Origin: Mixophyes australis
Lineage: Eukaryota; Chordata; Amphibia; Anura; Limnodynastidae
Reading direction: 5' to 3'
DNA length: 64,000 nucleotides
NCBI GenBank assembly: GCA_036250195.1
Contig: JAVHZZ010000003.1
Span: forward strand, 298,125,565-298,189,564
Shown piece by piece: positions 13,501 to 22,390 of this stretch (position 1 is its first letter; the number at the start of each line of letters is the position of its first letter). The position numbers and the translations under genes were made by a program. Under the pieces are notes generated by a model. It saw nothing but the letters and a program-made list of their open reading frames with translations, did no database searches and was not told the origin of the DNA.

Positions 13501-16500
13501 TAATACTTCACCTTATAACACTCATTGGTGTATTTAAGAACTTCATCCTACACTTCGTTTTGAATGGAGTTCTGTGAGATGACAGAATGTATTGTTTTTC
13601 TTACCTGGGATCTATCTGACAGTGCAGCGAAGCTCCCGTGTTTACTACTACCAGTTCCCTGTTACAAGCAGCCAGTGGTGGTGGTGTTGATGATACCCTT
13701 GTCCTGTGAACTTCATATTCATGTGGTGCATCAACAGTACTGTGTGTCATGAAACACACCCACTTTAAGGCTCCAGAGAAGCACTCCTCTCTGCTAGTAG
13801 AGTGCCTGTGTCTGAGGGAAAGTAGAACTATGTATTCTCTCATATTGATCTCTTCTAAATCCTTTTAGTTTTGAGTGGATCTATGTTTAAATCAATTACT
13901 CTGCTACTGCTTGGCCAGTGTCTTCCAAGCCACCTTTGTAATTTGAGCCCTGAATATGGATCATATGAAAATGCATGCCCAATGTGTCTTGATGATCATC
14001 TTGTCATTTTGTCTGTCCTCAATAGCAGAGGTGTATAACCTTTGTGTGTGCGGGATCTCAAGTAGTTTCATAGAATGTGTTTTTGGGGTACCCTTAATAT
14101 CGTATGTTCAAGACATTGCCTTTTTGGGTGTTGCAAAACAATGGAACACTCGCATTTAGGTTCCCTCTGAGGAAGAGGGGGAACGCCACTGCTTTTGAAG
14201 ACACACTTCTCTGTATGTATGGCTTAAAGATATATAATTAATGAACTTTTGTAAAGATTCTAGTTTGTAGGGAAATTATTGGTCTAAACATGGAAAGCGA
14301 GCCTAACATAGACATGATACCAGCAGTTAGGCTGTAGAAGCAGTCCATGTAGTGAGCAAGCATATGAAATAAATGCCTCCCAATTAAATGCAGTTTGTAG
14401 AATATGAAACCAAGTTAGAATCTGCACTACCGATGTTGTTTACTGACTTTGTATAGACTACAACATATGTGTTTAAAGTATAGGGTTTAAAAGTTCTCTA
14501 ACCTCTAATATTGTCATCATAATCAACTTTTATTTATATAGTGCCTACAAATTCCGTAGTACTTTACAATTGGCAACCAACACAGTAATAAAAAAGAAAT
14601 ACTGGGTAATACAGACATAGGTAATATGAGCATGAATCATTTTACTACAGGATTCCATGACCAAAGTGTTTAAAAATAATTTGAAGTTGATGCAATAACA
14701 GAACTAATTTGAAACAATATTGAATAGGCTGTAGAGTCTCATGCTTCTTGCATCCATCATGCAAAACATCAGATTTTGCATTGTAGAGGAACTTTAATAA
14801 GCCCACCCCAATGTCTTGTTGGGGTAACTATGTACTAAAACAACATGTATATAGACTGTAGTTCTCATTTTAATATACAAATGCTGTACATAGGAGACTG
14901 AAATGTTTGTATTGTTCCCTGTAGCTGTTCATTCCAGCTGCCAGATAAACAGAGTAATTAGCCATCCGACGCTTCCAATCAGCATCACTGCTCATGAAGA
15001 TCGTCATATCAAGTTTTATGACAACAATACAGGTATATATACGTAGTCATTGCTGGTAAAGAAAACAGAACCGGGTCAAAGGAAAAGACTGAAAACAGTT
15101 TGTTCATGTTATTGGCTCACTGCTTAAAGTCGGAGTATAGAGAGAAGAAAAGAGGAACATATTGATGACTTCTGCTTCATGACTGAAATTACTATACAGA
15201 ACAGAGGCTATTGATCACTAGATAGAGTAGTAATGGCTGCCAAAAATTCATATAGTTACTAAACATGTTTGTTGCAATTTATAGCTATATAGTTTTTTGT
15301 TTTGTTTTTTTTTGTTTATGTTCGTGGTTTTTATTTTAAATTTGCTTACTTTTATATATGCCAGCATGAAATTGGCCACCTTATGTGCAGCAATGAATAT
15401 TGAGTAGTACGAGAGTGTAAAGAGCCCACTTACTGGTAGAAGCATGCTGAGTGCGCTCCTGAGAAAACATCCTGTGACCTCATCAAACAGCCAGGTTTCA
15501 GAACATTGGCTCCGAATGTTCACATGAGTTTAGTGCCACAGGAAATTCTGCCCACACCAAAAGTTCATTTAAATAAAACTTACATTATATATACACCACA
15601 GAAGGCAGTGACACCTTTTTAAAGCTGAATGCTATGTTTGATGCTTTGTGTGCTGATAACCGTACAGTACAATTTGGCTATTACAAAGGGTTTACTGTTT
15701 GTTATTTCAAAACTATGTAACGTTTTAATTGGCACTTGCCTGCTTAGACTCCTTACATTTTTAGACTAGCTCAAAGAATAATTATGTTTTGGAAACTTTT
15801 TATAGTTGTATAAATGTATGAAAATATGTATCTTAAATATAAATGGTATAGCATTTAATTGTTCATTAATTTGTAGGGTTTTTTTTTGTATCTTCCAGGA
15901 AAACTGATCCATTCAATGGTTGCTCACTTAGATGCTGTAACAAGTTTAGCTGTTGATCCAAATGGATTATACCTGATGTCTGGCAGTGAGTATTGTTTGA
16001 ATGAGTTGCTCAAATATAACTTATTTGTAGTTGTGTTACAAGAAAGGATGCACTTCAATACTTTCTACAACATACTATAAACCCAAAATGTGGGAATGAG
16101 AAACAAGCAAACATTTTGTATTGTACTCAAAGTTCGTGACACTGAAGTAAAGATGAGTTAATGGCAAATACATTGTATAATGTATGAAAGACATCAAGCA
16201 AAGTGAAAACCATGTTACTTAAAATACCATTTTATTTATTGAGATTTTATCTTAATGTCTGCTTGGTTTACTTATACTTAGTCCACCTCCCTAGAATGCT
16301 GTAATAGTTCAAAGTACACTGATTTTTTTGGGTGTATGTAACCAGTTCACCTATTAGCATGGGTGTATAAGTTCCATTATTGTGGGAGCAGCCTTGGGGC
16401 TTCAGGGAGGGGATAGACCAGATTGTTCATATGGTTATTGCAGCTTTATAGTATATTTGATTGTGGTCTGAGTACCTTTTTTTTTATTTTGTAATCCATG

Positions 16501-17244
16501 TCTGCTCTTTACAAGTGGGTTGGGAAAAGAAAACTTGTAGTTAATCATACTCACTAGTGCTTGAATTGTGACAGTGAACTGTCCACTCATGTGATTGTGT
16601 GTATGAATACTAGTCATGTCTGCATGTGACATGGGCAGTGTCAAGGTTTGACCAGTCAATTGATAGTCTGCATTTTCAGTAATATTAGTGCAGTCCTCAA
16701 AATGGCTGCTTCCATGTTTCTAGGTGATTGGCCAACTTAGATAAAAGCGATAATAGAAAATAAAAAACACATGTTTATTGTTGCATTTTATATGTGAAGA
16801 ATATTGTATTTCTTCTTTGCAATTGCATTTTTTTATAATGTGATGTGTTATGAACGCAACTGAACGTAGTATGTTTGTTTTACTATGTTCTTAAATTGTG
16901 GCTTGGAAAAGCGCATAAAAATAGCAATAAAAATATCTGCCTATTTCATATGTCTTGTCACGTTCCAACGCAGGGATTAAAAGTATGTACAAGAAATGTG
17001 CTGATTTATGGTTACATGCTGCTTATTGTATTTAAATACAAGAAAGTCCATTAAAATGTTTGCCTTTTCCACAGGTCATGACTGTTCAATACGTTTGTGG
17101 AACTTGGAGAGCAAGACCTGCATACAGGAATTCACAGCTCACCGCAAGAAATCTGACGAGTCCATTTACGATGTGGCATTCCACCCATCTAAATGCTATA
17201 TAGCCAGTGCGGGCGCCGATGCCCTTGCCAAAGTTTTTGTATGA
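2770..17244 (+). CDS. STRN3: Striatin-3, C-terminal WD40 half, nine exons (5' part missing)
   Basis: Striatin-3 is the regulatory B-type subunit and scaffold of STRIPAK complexes. It joins PP2A A/C subunits to MOB4, STRIP and GCKIII kinases. The nine exons join in frame (1157 nt; 384 codons plus stop after a split first codon) and end in the family C-terminus ASAGADALAKVFV. They carry a linker with FPPSSGKSFIMGADEALE, then about seven WD40 blades with Trp-Asn or Trp-Asp-like ends such as LKMWNLQ, IQSWNTP, IRVWNAL and IRLWNLE. Choices such as GPVLCVVMSSNGEQCYSGG and AYSAAHQRLL-like text match my memory of STRN3 better than STRN or STRN4. The N-terminal caveolin-binding, coiled-coil and calmodulin-binding parts would lie upstream of the window. 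All splice sites are GT-AG and phases agree. No frameshift or stop interrupts the joined frame, so the gene looks functional. The paralogue call rests on recall, not a database search. Confidence 0.92.
3191..3366 (+). CDS. STRN3: STRN3 exon b (WD40 blade 1)
   Basis: 176 nt after an acceptor CTTCACAG, starting IANNKDALRKTW. It holds the first blade: SHFDGIRGLTFHP, then ITASEDHTLKMWNLQ. The donor GTATGG splits a Lys codon (phase 2), completed by the first base of the 48-nt exon at 7150. The spacing from the previous exon is only 284 nt. Confidence 0.9.
3367..7149 (+). other. STRN3: STRN3 intron, 3.8 kb
   Basis: AT-rich intron. No exon, RNA gene or complete repeat was recognised. The acceptor is preceded by a run of T at 7124-7139. 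Confidence 0.7.
7150..7197 (+). CDS. STRN3: STRN3 exon c (48-nt small exon)
   Basis: A short 48-nt exon, found by fitting phase and the family sequence STSLDVEPIYTFRAH between strong splice sites (TTCTAG and GTAATG). It starts blade 2. Its first base completes Lys and its last two bases begin an Arg codon finished at 9459. Confidence 0.88.
7198..9458 (+). other. STRN3: STRN3 intron with one hAT MITE
   Basis: An intron that holds the hAT MITE at 8614-8874. A segment at about 7886-7990 opens with GGGGCTCGTTCACAC and mentions ATGCGTTTT. It resembles the end of a frog MITE, but no second end was found. The remainder is unremarkable. Confidence 0.6.
8614..8874. mobile_element. hAT-type MITE with perfect 8-bp duplication
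   Basis: 261 bp starting CAGTGATGG and ending CCTATCACTA, roughly inverted ends. It is flanked by identical 8-bp copies of TTCTAGGA at 8606-8613 and 8875-8882. An 8-bp duplication and a CA-start end are the hAT pattern. There is no coding capacity, so it is non-autonomous. It lies in a STRN3 intron away from splice sites. Confidence 0.8.
9459..9580 (+). CDS. STRN3: STRN3 exon d (WD40 blade 2)
   Basis: 122 nt between TTTTTTCAG and GTATGT. It encodes GPVLCVVMSSNGEQCYSGG, then IQSWNTPNPNVDPYDSY, the rest of blade 2 and the linker to blade 3. It ends in phase 1 and the Asp codon is completed at 10905. Confidence 0.9.
10459..10500. repeat. (ATT)n microsatellite
   Basis: About 14 perfect TTA/ATT units. 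It directly abuts the retroelement tail that follows, so it is probably that element's 3' tail read in reverse. Confidence 0.95.
10501..10705 (-). mobile_element. Retroelement 3' tail fragment (minus strand)
   Basis: On the minus strand it reads with the motifs GGCGCTGCGGTAACC and TTGTGGCGCCTAACAAATAA, then an AAT-type tail. This is the same kind of 3' end as the fragments at 13137, 14519 and 39231 (a GCGCTGCGGAA-like core). I assign it to a LINE-mobilised SINE or LINE tail; the exact family is uncertain. Confidence 0.6.
10905..11072 (+). CDS. STRN3: STRN3 exon e (WD40 blade 3)
   Basis: 168 nt encoding DPSVLR, then GHTDAVWGLVYSAAHQRLL and SADGTIRVWNA, a canonical blade. The stretch just before GHTD reads VAFD where I recall GPLL in mammals. 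The change sits at the blade entrance and keeps the frame. Confidence 0.9.
11073..12561 (+). other. STRN3: STRN3 intron, 1.5 kb
   Basis: AT-rich intron. Several open frames are short and lack any family resemblance. No repeat was recognised with confidence. Confidence 0.7.
12562..12702 (+). CDS. STRN3: STRN3 exon f (WD40 blade 4)
   Basis: 141 nt encoding ELGIPSSVDLVSCDPAHM and then TSIFNMETRQKVLTLES. This is the weakest blade, as in the family. The acceptor is modest (CTATTATGAAG), but phase and sequence fit exactly. The donor is GTATGT. Confidence 0.88.
13137..13414 (-). mobile_element. tRNA-derived SINE, minus strand
   Basis: On the minus strand the pol III B box GTTCAATTC is present (13387-13395), followed by the widespread vertebrate core with CCCGTGTTTGCGTGGGTTTC and TCCGGGTGCTACGGTTTCC. 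It ends in a GCGCTGCGGAATTAGTGG tail. The A-box end is lost or degraded. The same family is seen on the + strand at 63104. It resembles V-SINE-type elements; the family name is recall. Confidence 0.75.
14519..14600 (-). mobile_element. SINE/LINE tail fragment, minus strand
   Basis: The + strand reads TTTATATAGTGCCTACAAAT then TCCGTAGTACTTTACAATTG, the reverse of a common 3' tail (an AAAGTACTACGGAATTTG-like core). It is a short truncated copy with TCATCATAATC next to it, matching the GATGATGATG tail seen at 39275. Confidence 0.6.
14925..15032 (+). CDS. STRN3: STRN3 exon g (WD40 blade 5)
   Basis: 108 nt after TTCCCTGTAG, encoding SSCQINRVISHPTLPISI and then AHEDRHIKFYDNNT. This blade is almost unchanged from the vertebrate sequence I recall. 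It ends in phase 1 before GTATAT. Confidence 0.9.
15033..15898 (+). other. STRN3: STRN3 intron, 0.9 kb
   Basis: No gene or repeat was recognised. Confidence 0.7.
15899..15985 (+). CDS. STRN3: STRN3 exon h (WD40 blade 6, first part)
   Basis: 87 nt after TATCTTCCAG, encoding GKLIHSMVAHLDAVTSLAV then DPNGLYLMSG. The donor GTGAGT lies inside a longer open frame, so the reading frame continues into the intron. The true junction is set by the Ser codon completed at 17075. Confidence 0.9.
15986..17074 (+). other. STRN3: STRN3 intron, 1.1 kb
   Basis: No gene or repeat was recognised. The open frame reading into it from the upstream exon ends at 16078-16080. Confidence 0.7.
17075..17244 (+). CDS. 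STRN3: STRN3 terminal coding exon (blades 6-7 and stop)
   Basis: 170 nt of coding sequence after TTTCCACAG, encoding HDCSIRLWNLESKTC, then TAHRKKSDESIYDVAFHP and the family C-terminus GADALAKVFV before TGA at 17242-17244. The exon continues as 3' UTR. Confidence 0.92.
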
Positions 17245-17946
17245 CACCATGCTTACCATCTGTAGCTTTTAATTTACAAAGCAGCCACATGAAAAGAGAC
17301 GTACTACTAATGCCTGAAGATTTGATTTAACCGGCCTTTCTTTTCTTGTTGTTTTCAATGATCAGGATAAGATGCAAAAACCAATGTTGTGGGTTTAGTT
17401 TTGTTGGGTGGTGTTTTCTAAATTAATGGTTTGTTCAGGGTGCTGTGAACTCGACTGGTGCTTGGAGCCAGGATTCTGTCTTTCAAATGACCTCTGAGCT
17501 ACAGTAGCAGCATTTTATTTTTAAAGAGTGCACATTTGACCAGGCAGGCCTGGATCAAACTAGTTTCCAACTTCCAGCCTATTTTGCGGATGTGGCAATT
17601 GGGACAATTTACAAAAAGAAAAACAAAAAATGATGGCCAGTGAATGGCAAATAACTACAATGTAGGAAACACAATGGGGATAGTACTCAACTGCTCCCTT
17701 TTCTCACTTAGAGCTTTAGCACATATGGTGGAAAGCATGGACCTGTTATTTGCCCAGTTCTCATTGTGCATCTTTCTCATTGTGGAGCCGATTATTGAGA
17801 AAGGAAGCATTTTCCCTTCCAGTGGGCTGCTAGTAACAAATCAAATCAGTGTAAGAAAAGAAAAAGAACACATTTTATATTTTACTTGTTTTGTTTAGTA
17901 TACAGTGCTTTGTGTTCTTTGAATGTACTTCTAGGTAAAATACCAA

Positions 17947-17952
17947 AATAAA
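17947..17952 (+). terminator. STRN3: Proximal poly(A) signal of STRN3
   Basis: AATAAA, followed within about 30 nt by GT-rich sequence (GTGTTG, ATGTCAG). It would give a 3' UTR of about 0.7 kb. Confidence 0.45.
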
Positions 17953-20197
17953 TTTCTAAAAAGGGTAAAAATGTGTTGAATATGTCAAATGTCAGTTTTG
18001 AATTTCACCTACATTAATTTTTTTATTTAACAATTCAATTTGCATATTCTGCAAATACATTAGCAGCTTTTAATAGTTTTAATCACTACTTTAGTCAATA
18101 TTTTCGGACTTCTTCATCAGTATTGATGATATAACGTAAAATGTTTGTTCAGTCCATTCTTTTGGCAACTTAACTTCTAAATTTACTGTTTACTAGAGGG
18201 TGAAATGGAGACAACCCAGAGCTGCATTGTAGGCATTATTTTCCCTAGAAATTCCCATTTGCACATGTTTTTCTCATGCAAAATGATAATCCTGGGCTTG
18301 TACTGTGACCCTGAGCATTTTGTGCATCTTCTCCAATATGGTTAGATGTGAAACTATGGTTATTTCTAATACTGTGTTTCTCCTGTGGCACACAAGTAAT
18401 TGGCAATGGCCTAGTTAGATTGATGGATAACTGCATCGATTAGCAATACATGTAAGTTGTGCTCGTCCGCACAATGCATGTGTAACTGAGATGCAGTCGG
18501 CCAAATCATTTAAAATGATCACTAGTATTGTTAGTCTTCATGTCTTAGTTTGTGGTAGAAATAACATGATAGTAACCCTGTGCCTTTTTTTTTTTTTAAA
18601 GACATTTCTTCATGAAATGTTTTTATGTCCTTTTTGTCAACCTACGTGTAGCGTTATTACATTGATCCAAAGAAATGCAAACTATGGGAACACATAGACA
18701 TGCCTTGTAGCTGGGAAAATAAAAAGCATATAGAAAACTGCAATATGCAATATTTACGCACATTAATGAGTTAATGATGGTTAAGTTACAAATACATTTT
18801 GAATCACCTTTTAAAATCCTTTTTTTTAAGTAATTTATTTTCCAGTAGTATTTTTCCAGTTATGGCAAACACTTTCTTTTTTTTTTTTTCACTTTTATTT
18901 AAATTGTTAGGATGCACCAAATATCCTGTATACCTGATATTGCAGTGATACATTTTGAATGCTAAATACACCAATTTCTCCCCTGTTGGTTGCGTAGTTT
19001 TAACTCTGTACATATTTTGTATTACAGAAATGTACATGGACTTAAATATTATCAAACACACTGATTTTTGGTTGTTGCTACACTTGCTCAAATGCTTGGG
19101 AAAATTCTTTACCTTTTTATATAGTGATATTTGTGCTCAGTTAAATTTAAATAGCTACAGATCATTAAAACAAAGGAATCGGAAATGAAATGCCACTAAA
19201 ATAACCTAAATGATTTTTTTTAATGTTTCCAGTTTGTTTAAAGAAGTACAATTGTGGCGTTTTACTTAAACATTGAAATTGTGGATTATTTGTGTATCTG
19301 ACTTATGGTTTTTTTTTGTTTGTTTTTTTTCTTACTTTCTTTTTAGACTAATTGCAAAGATTTATTTGGAAATGCTAAAAAAAAGCTATGTATATTATAT
19401 ATAAATATATATATATATTGTAAACATATATTAAATGTGTCTAGTATGGGATGACTCCAAGGGTGCATTTTAATATTTTGTATTAAATTCTTCTATGTGT
19501 ACACAAGAGATAATGGTATGAGTATGACATTGAGTATTTTGCTGTTACATACTATATACAACTACAGCTGTTTCAATTGATGTACATACATCTTAAGTTG
19601 GCATGCTTGTTTTACTGACTGTAATATTTAGTTGATTAAAATTTGAATGTAAGTAAAAAAAATGGCTATTTAAACTCATGCAAGGAAAATACAACATGTC
19701 AGTCTGTTATAGTTTAGAGGAGTGTTCGAAGAGGGTGGAAGATAGTTTTATTTTTTTAAAAAAGCCTCATTGGGTAAACTGCTGATCAGTTTGCAACCAT
19801 CTTCCAATAAATTTCAGTGTCTACAAGACCAAGAATCAACGCAGAAAGTAGACCGTTGAAGAGTCCAATCTACAAATTTGAATGGAGAAATGTTCTTATG
19901 TCCTGGCCCGCCCTGATTTTAGTACTATCTAATTAAAAATTAAAAACAAATTCTTGTTGTGTAATTGCATATGTTTTAGTTGAACAATGAAATGCATATT
20001 TTTAAATGTATTTTAGTTTCAAAACTTGCATAGCATCATTATTTTGTAAATCTGTACACAGACAACACAATACATATGAACTGTAGAAAATTTTGCAAGC
20101 GCTGAAATGAAGTTTTAGAATCTCCCATGTGGAATTGGACAAATCACAATTTTGTTAACTTCCTTTTGAATTTATAATTATTTGTGATGTGAATTGA

Positions 20198-20265
20198 AAT
20201 AAATATGAATGAGTGCTGGGTAAAGTCAACTTGCAATGGTAATTTTTATTTTATAAACCAATAAA
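20198..20265 (+). terminator. STRN3: Distal poly(A) signals of STRN3 (two AATAAA)
   Basis: AATAAA occurs at 20198-20203 and again at 20260-20265, the first followed by a GAGTGCTGGGT GT-rich stretch. These are the last signals before repeat DNA, so they are the best candidates for the 3' end of the long transcript. Confidence 0.5.
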
Positions 20266-21352
20266 GGGATAATAGATTTAAAAAAATATTCTAGTTGACA
20301 AATGCACATTTTAATAGTATGGGTTTTTAAAATGAATGCATGCTAACTTAATGCTTGATACGTTGTTTTTCTGTTTGGGTGTTATTTGTGTTAAATCTAA
20401 TTTGAATATACCTCAATTCATTCTCTCATTCATCATTGGGTAGACTGGAACCAGTGGTGTTTAGGCCATCTTAAATGGTCTCTGACTCTCTCTATTTTAT
20501 TTTCTGTTAGAAAAATGTCTAATGTAACTATTTAAAGGACCAATAAACCCCCAAACTTAAATTTTTAGGTACCAATATATATATATCAAGAGATGGGATG
20601 CGCCACGATAAAGTAGCACCAGAAAAGTACACACAGATGGCGGATAACGTTTTACTTCAGTTTAATTAGCTTCAGAGTGGTATACATGAATAATAAATAT
20701 ATTTGCTACCAATTAAATATAAAAGAAAACATATAAATGTTCAATCATATAAATATTGTGTGTCTGGCCAGTAAACTAAATATATGTTATACTCATTGAG
20801 TTTATATATTCAAAAAGTGACAAATGAAAAAGATATCCGGATAATCACAAAAAAATATGTGCGCTAAGATAGCGGAGAGAGTGTACAAGATGTTTGATAG
20901 TCTTAGTTTGACACTATATTCTCTCCTATAAAGATACTAATAAGACGTCAGGTCGGAGCTCAATTGGTAAAACATAAAAAATATAATATAAAAAATAGAC
21001 CCAATGTGCCTGTTACTGCGGTATCCGCGTATTATCTTCTCTCCTTCAATGATATCGGAAAAGTGCTATTTAAGCTGCTAAAACGGTGATGAGCTGCATT
21101 ATTTTCACCGCTAACACTCTGCTCCACAGGGCGGTGAAATATCCGCACAGACCCCCACAAAACGGCCTGACAAAGGCGGAACCACAGTAGACCCACATTG
21201 CAACAGCCGGATGCCTGTTCCGCTCAATGTGATCTTAGTATGCATCCAGATCCGATGTTATATTGCAACACCAATTAGTGAACAGAATGTCCCAGTGACT
21301 CTGCCCAATGTTCCGTAATCTGGATGTGAGACCAAACATACAAGCTGGGCAG

Positions 21353-21354
<2 letters not shown>

Positions 21355-21437
<83 letters not shown>
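21355..21437. repeat. (TA)n microsatellite
   Basis: About 40 uninterrupted AT units in the loop of the foldback element. It may itself extrude as a cruciform. Confidence 0.97.
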
Positions 21438-21442
<5 letters not shown>

Positions 21443-21956
21443 AAAATCGGGTCCCGTGTGGTCTGATCAAATGCTCAAAATACCTGTGAGGTACACTTAT
21501 GTGTGAAGATTCGGTGATAGTACCCAAATGAAGGAAAAGTTGGTGGATAATAGTCCGCTAAGTAGATTGATAATTCCAAAGTTAAAAAAGAGTCTTCATT
21601 CACCATCTTTCACTGCGCTGTGGCGTAGAGTGTTAGTGGTGAAAATAATGCAGCTCATCACCGTTTCAGCAGCTTATATAGTGCTTTTTCGATATCATTG
21701 AAGGAAAGAAGATAATACGCGGATACCGCAGTAACAGGCAGATTGTGTCTATTTTTTATATTATATTTTTTTATGTTTTACCAATTGAGCTCCAACCAGA
21801 CGTCTTATTAGTATCTTTATAGGAGAGAATATAGTGTCAAAATAAGACTATCAAACATCCTTGTACACTCTCTTCGCTATCTCTTGCCTCGCATATTTTT
21901 TTGTGATTTTCCAGATATCTTTTTCATTTGTCACTTTTTGAATATATAAACACAAT

Positions 21957-22173
21957 GGGGGTATTCAATTGTTCGGCTTGATGGCCGAAAAACTCGCGCT
22001 CTAAAACTATTACCATTAATACGGTAACTACTCGCTGAATTTCGAGCTGCAAGCTGAAATTCGGCAAGTAAATTACCGTATGAACGGTTTTTAAGCGCAA
22101 TTTTACCGTATTAATGGTAATAGTTTTAGAGCGTGAGTTTTTCGGCCATCAAGCCGAACAATTGAATACCCCC
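21957..22173. mobile_element. Palindromic MITE nested in the foldback element
   Basis: 217 bp beginning GGGGGTATTCAATTG and ending CAATTGAATACCCCC. The ends stay complementary for about 70 bp (for example CTATTACCATTAATACGGTA against TACCGTATTAATGGTAATAG). It is flanked by CAAT on both sides (21953-21956 and 22174-22177). The opposite foldback arm shows the uninterrupted site with one CAAT. It resembles the element at 57579. Confidence 0.88.
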
Positions 22174-22390
22174 CAATGAGTAGAACATATATTTAGTGTA
22201 TTGGCCAGACACACTATTTATATGATTGAACATTTATATATTTTCTTTTATATTGGTAGCAAATATATTTATTATTCATGTATACCACTCTGATGCTAAT
22301 TAAACTGAAGTAAAACGTTATCCGCCATCTGTGTGTATTTTTCTGGTGCTACTATATCGTGGCGCATCCCATCTTTCGATATATATTGGT

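Larger units (their letters stand above)
12703..14924 (+). other. STRN3: STRN3 intron with two retroelement fragments
   Basis: The intron holds a nearly complete tRNA-type SINE on the minus strand (13137-13414) and a second tail fragment (14519-14600). The remaining sequence is unremarkable. Confidence 0.65.
17245..20285 (+). other. STRN3: STRN3 3' UTR (probable extent)
   Basis: About 3 kb of AT-rich, mostly unique-looking sequence follows the stop. It contains four AATAAA signals at 17947, 19806, 20198 and 20260. The first foldback repeat begins 300 bp after the last one. The far end is an inference; a short form ending near 17970 is equally compatible with the sequence. Confidence 0.5.
20571..22390. 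mobile_element. Long foldback (inverted-repeat) element
   Basis: The left arm (20571 to about 21142) and right arm (about 21602 to 22390) are near-identical inverted copies of about 570 bp. Matching landmarks are AGATGGGATGCGCCACGATA on the left and TATCGTGGCGCATCCCATCT on the right, and TGCATTATTTTCACC near the inner ends. The loop (21143-21601) holds a (TA)n tract. The right arm is longer because a 217-bp MITE sits in it. No open frame of note is present, and no clear target duplication was found. The superfamily is unknown to me. Confidence 0.85.

Noticed and set aside
2770..17244. Assignment to STRN or STRN4 instead of STRN3
   Set aside because: Blade text such as VLCVVMSSNGEQCYSGGTDG and SIFNMET fits STRN3 as I recall it. 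STRN reads VLSLAISSNGEQCFSGG there. A database search would settle it.
21258..21527. Open frames rich in alternating Ile and Tyr, also at about 46487 and 47413
   Set aside because: They are translations of (TA)n tracts.
20571..22390. Foldback arms as an LTR pair or a CRISPR-like array
   Set aside because: The arms are inverted, not direct, and there are no short regular spacers or LTR hallmarks.
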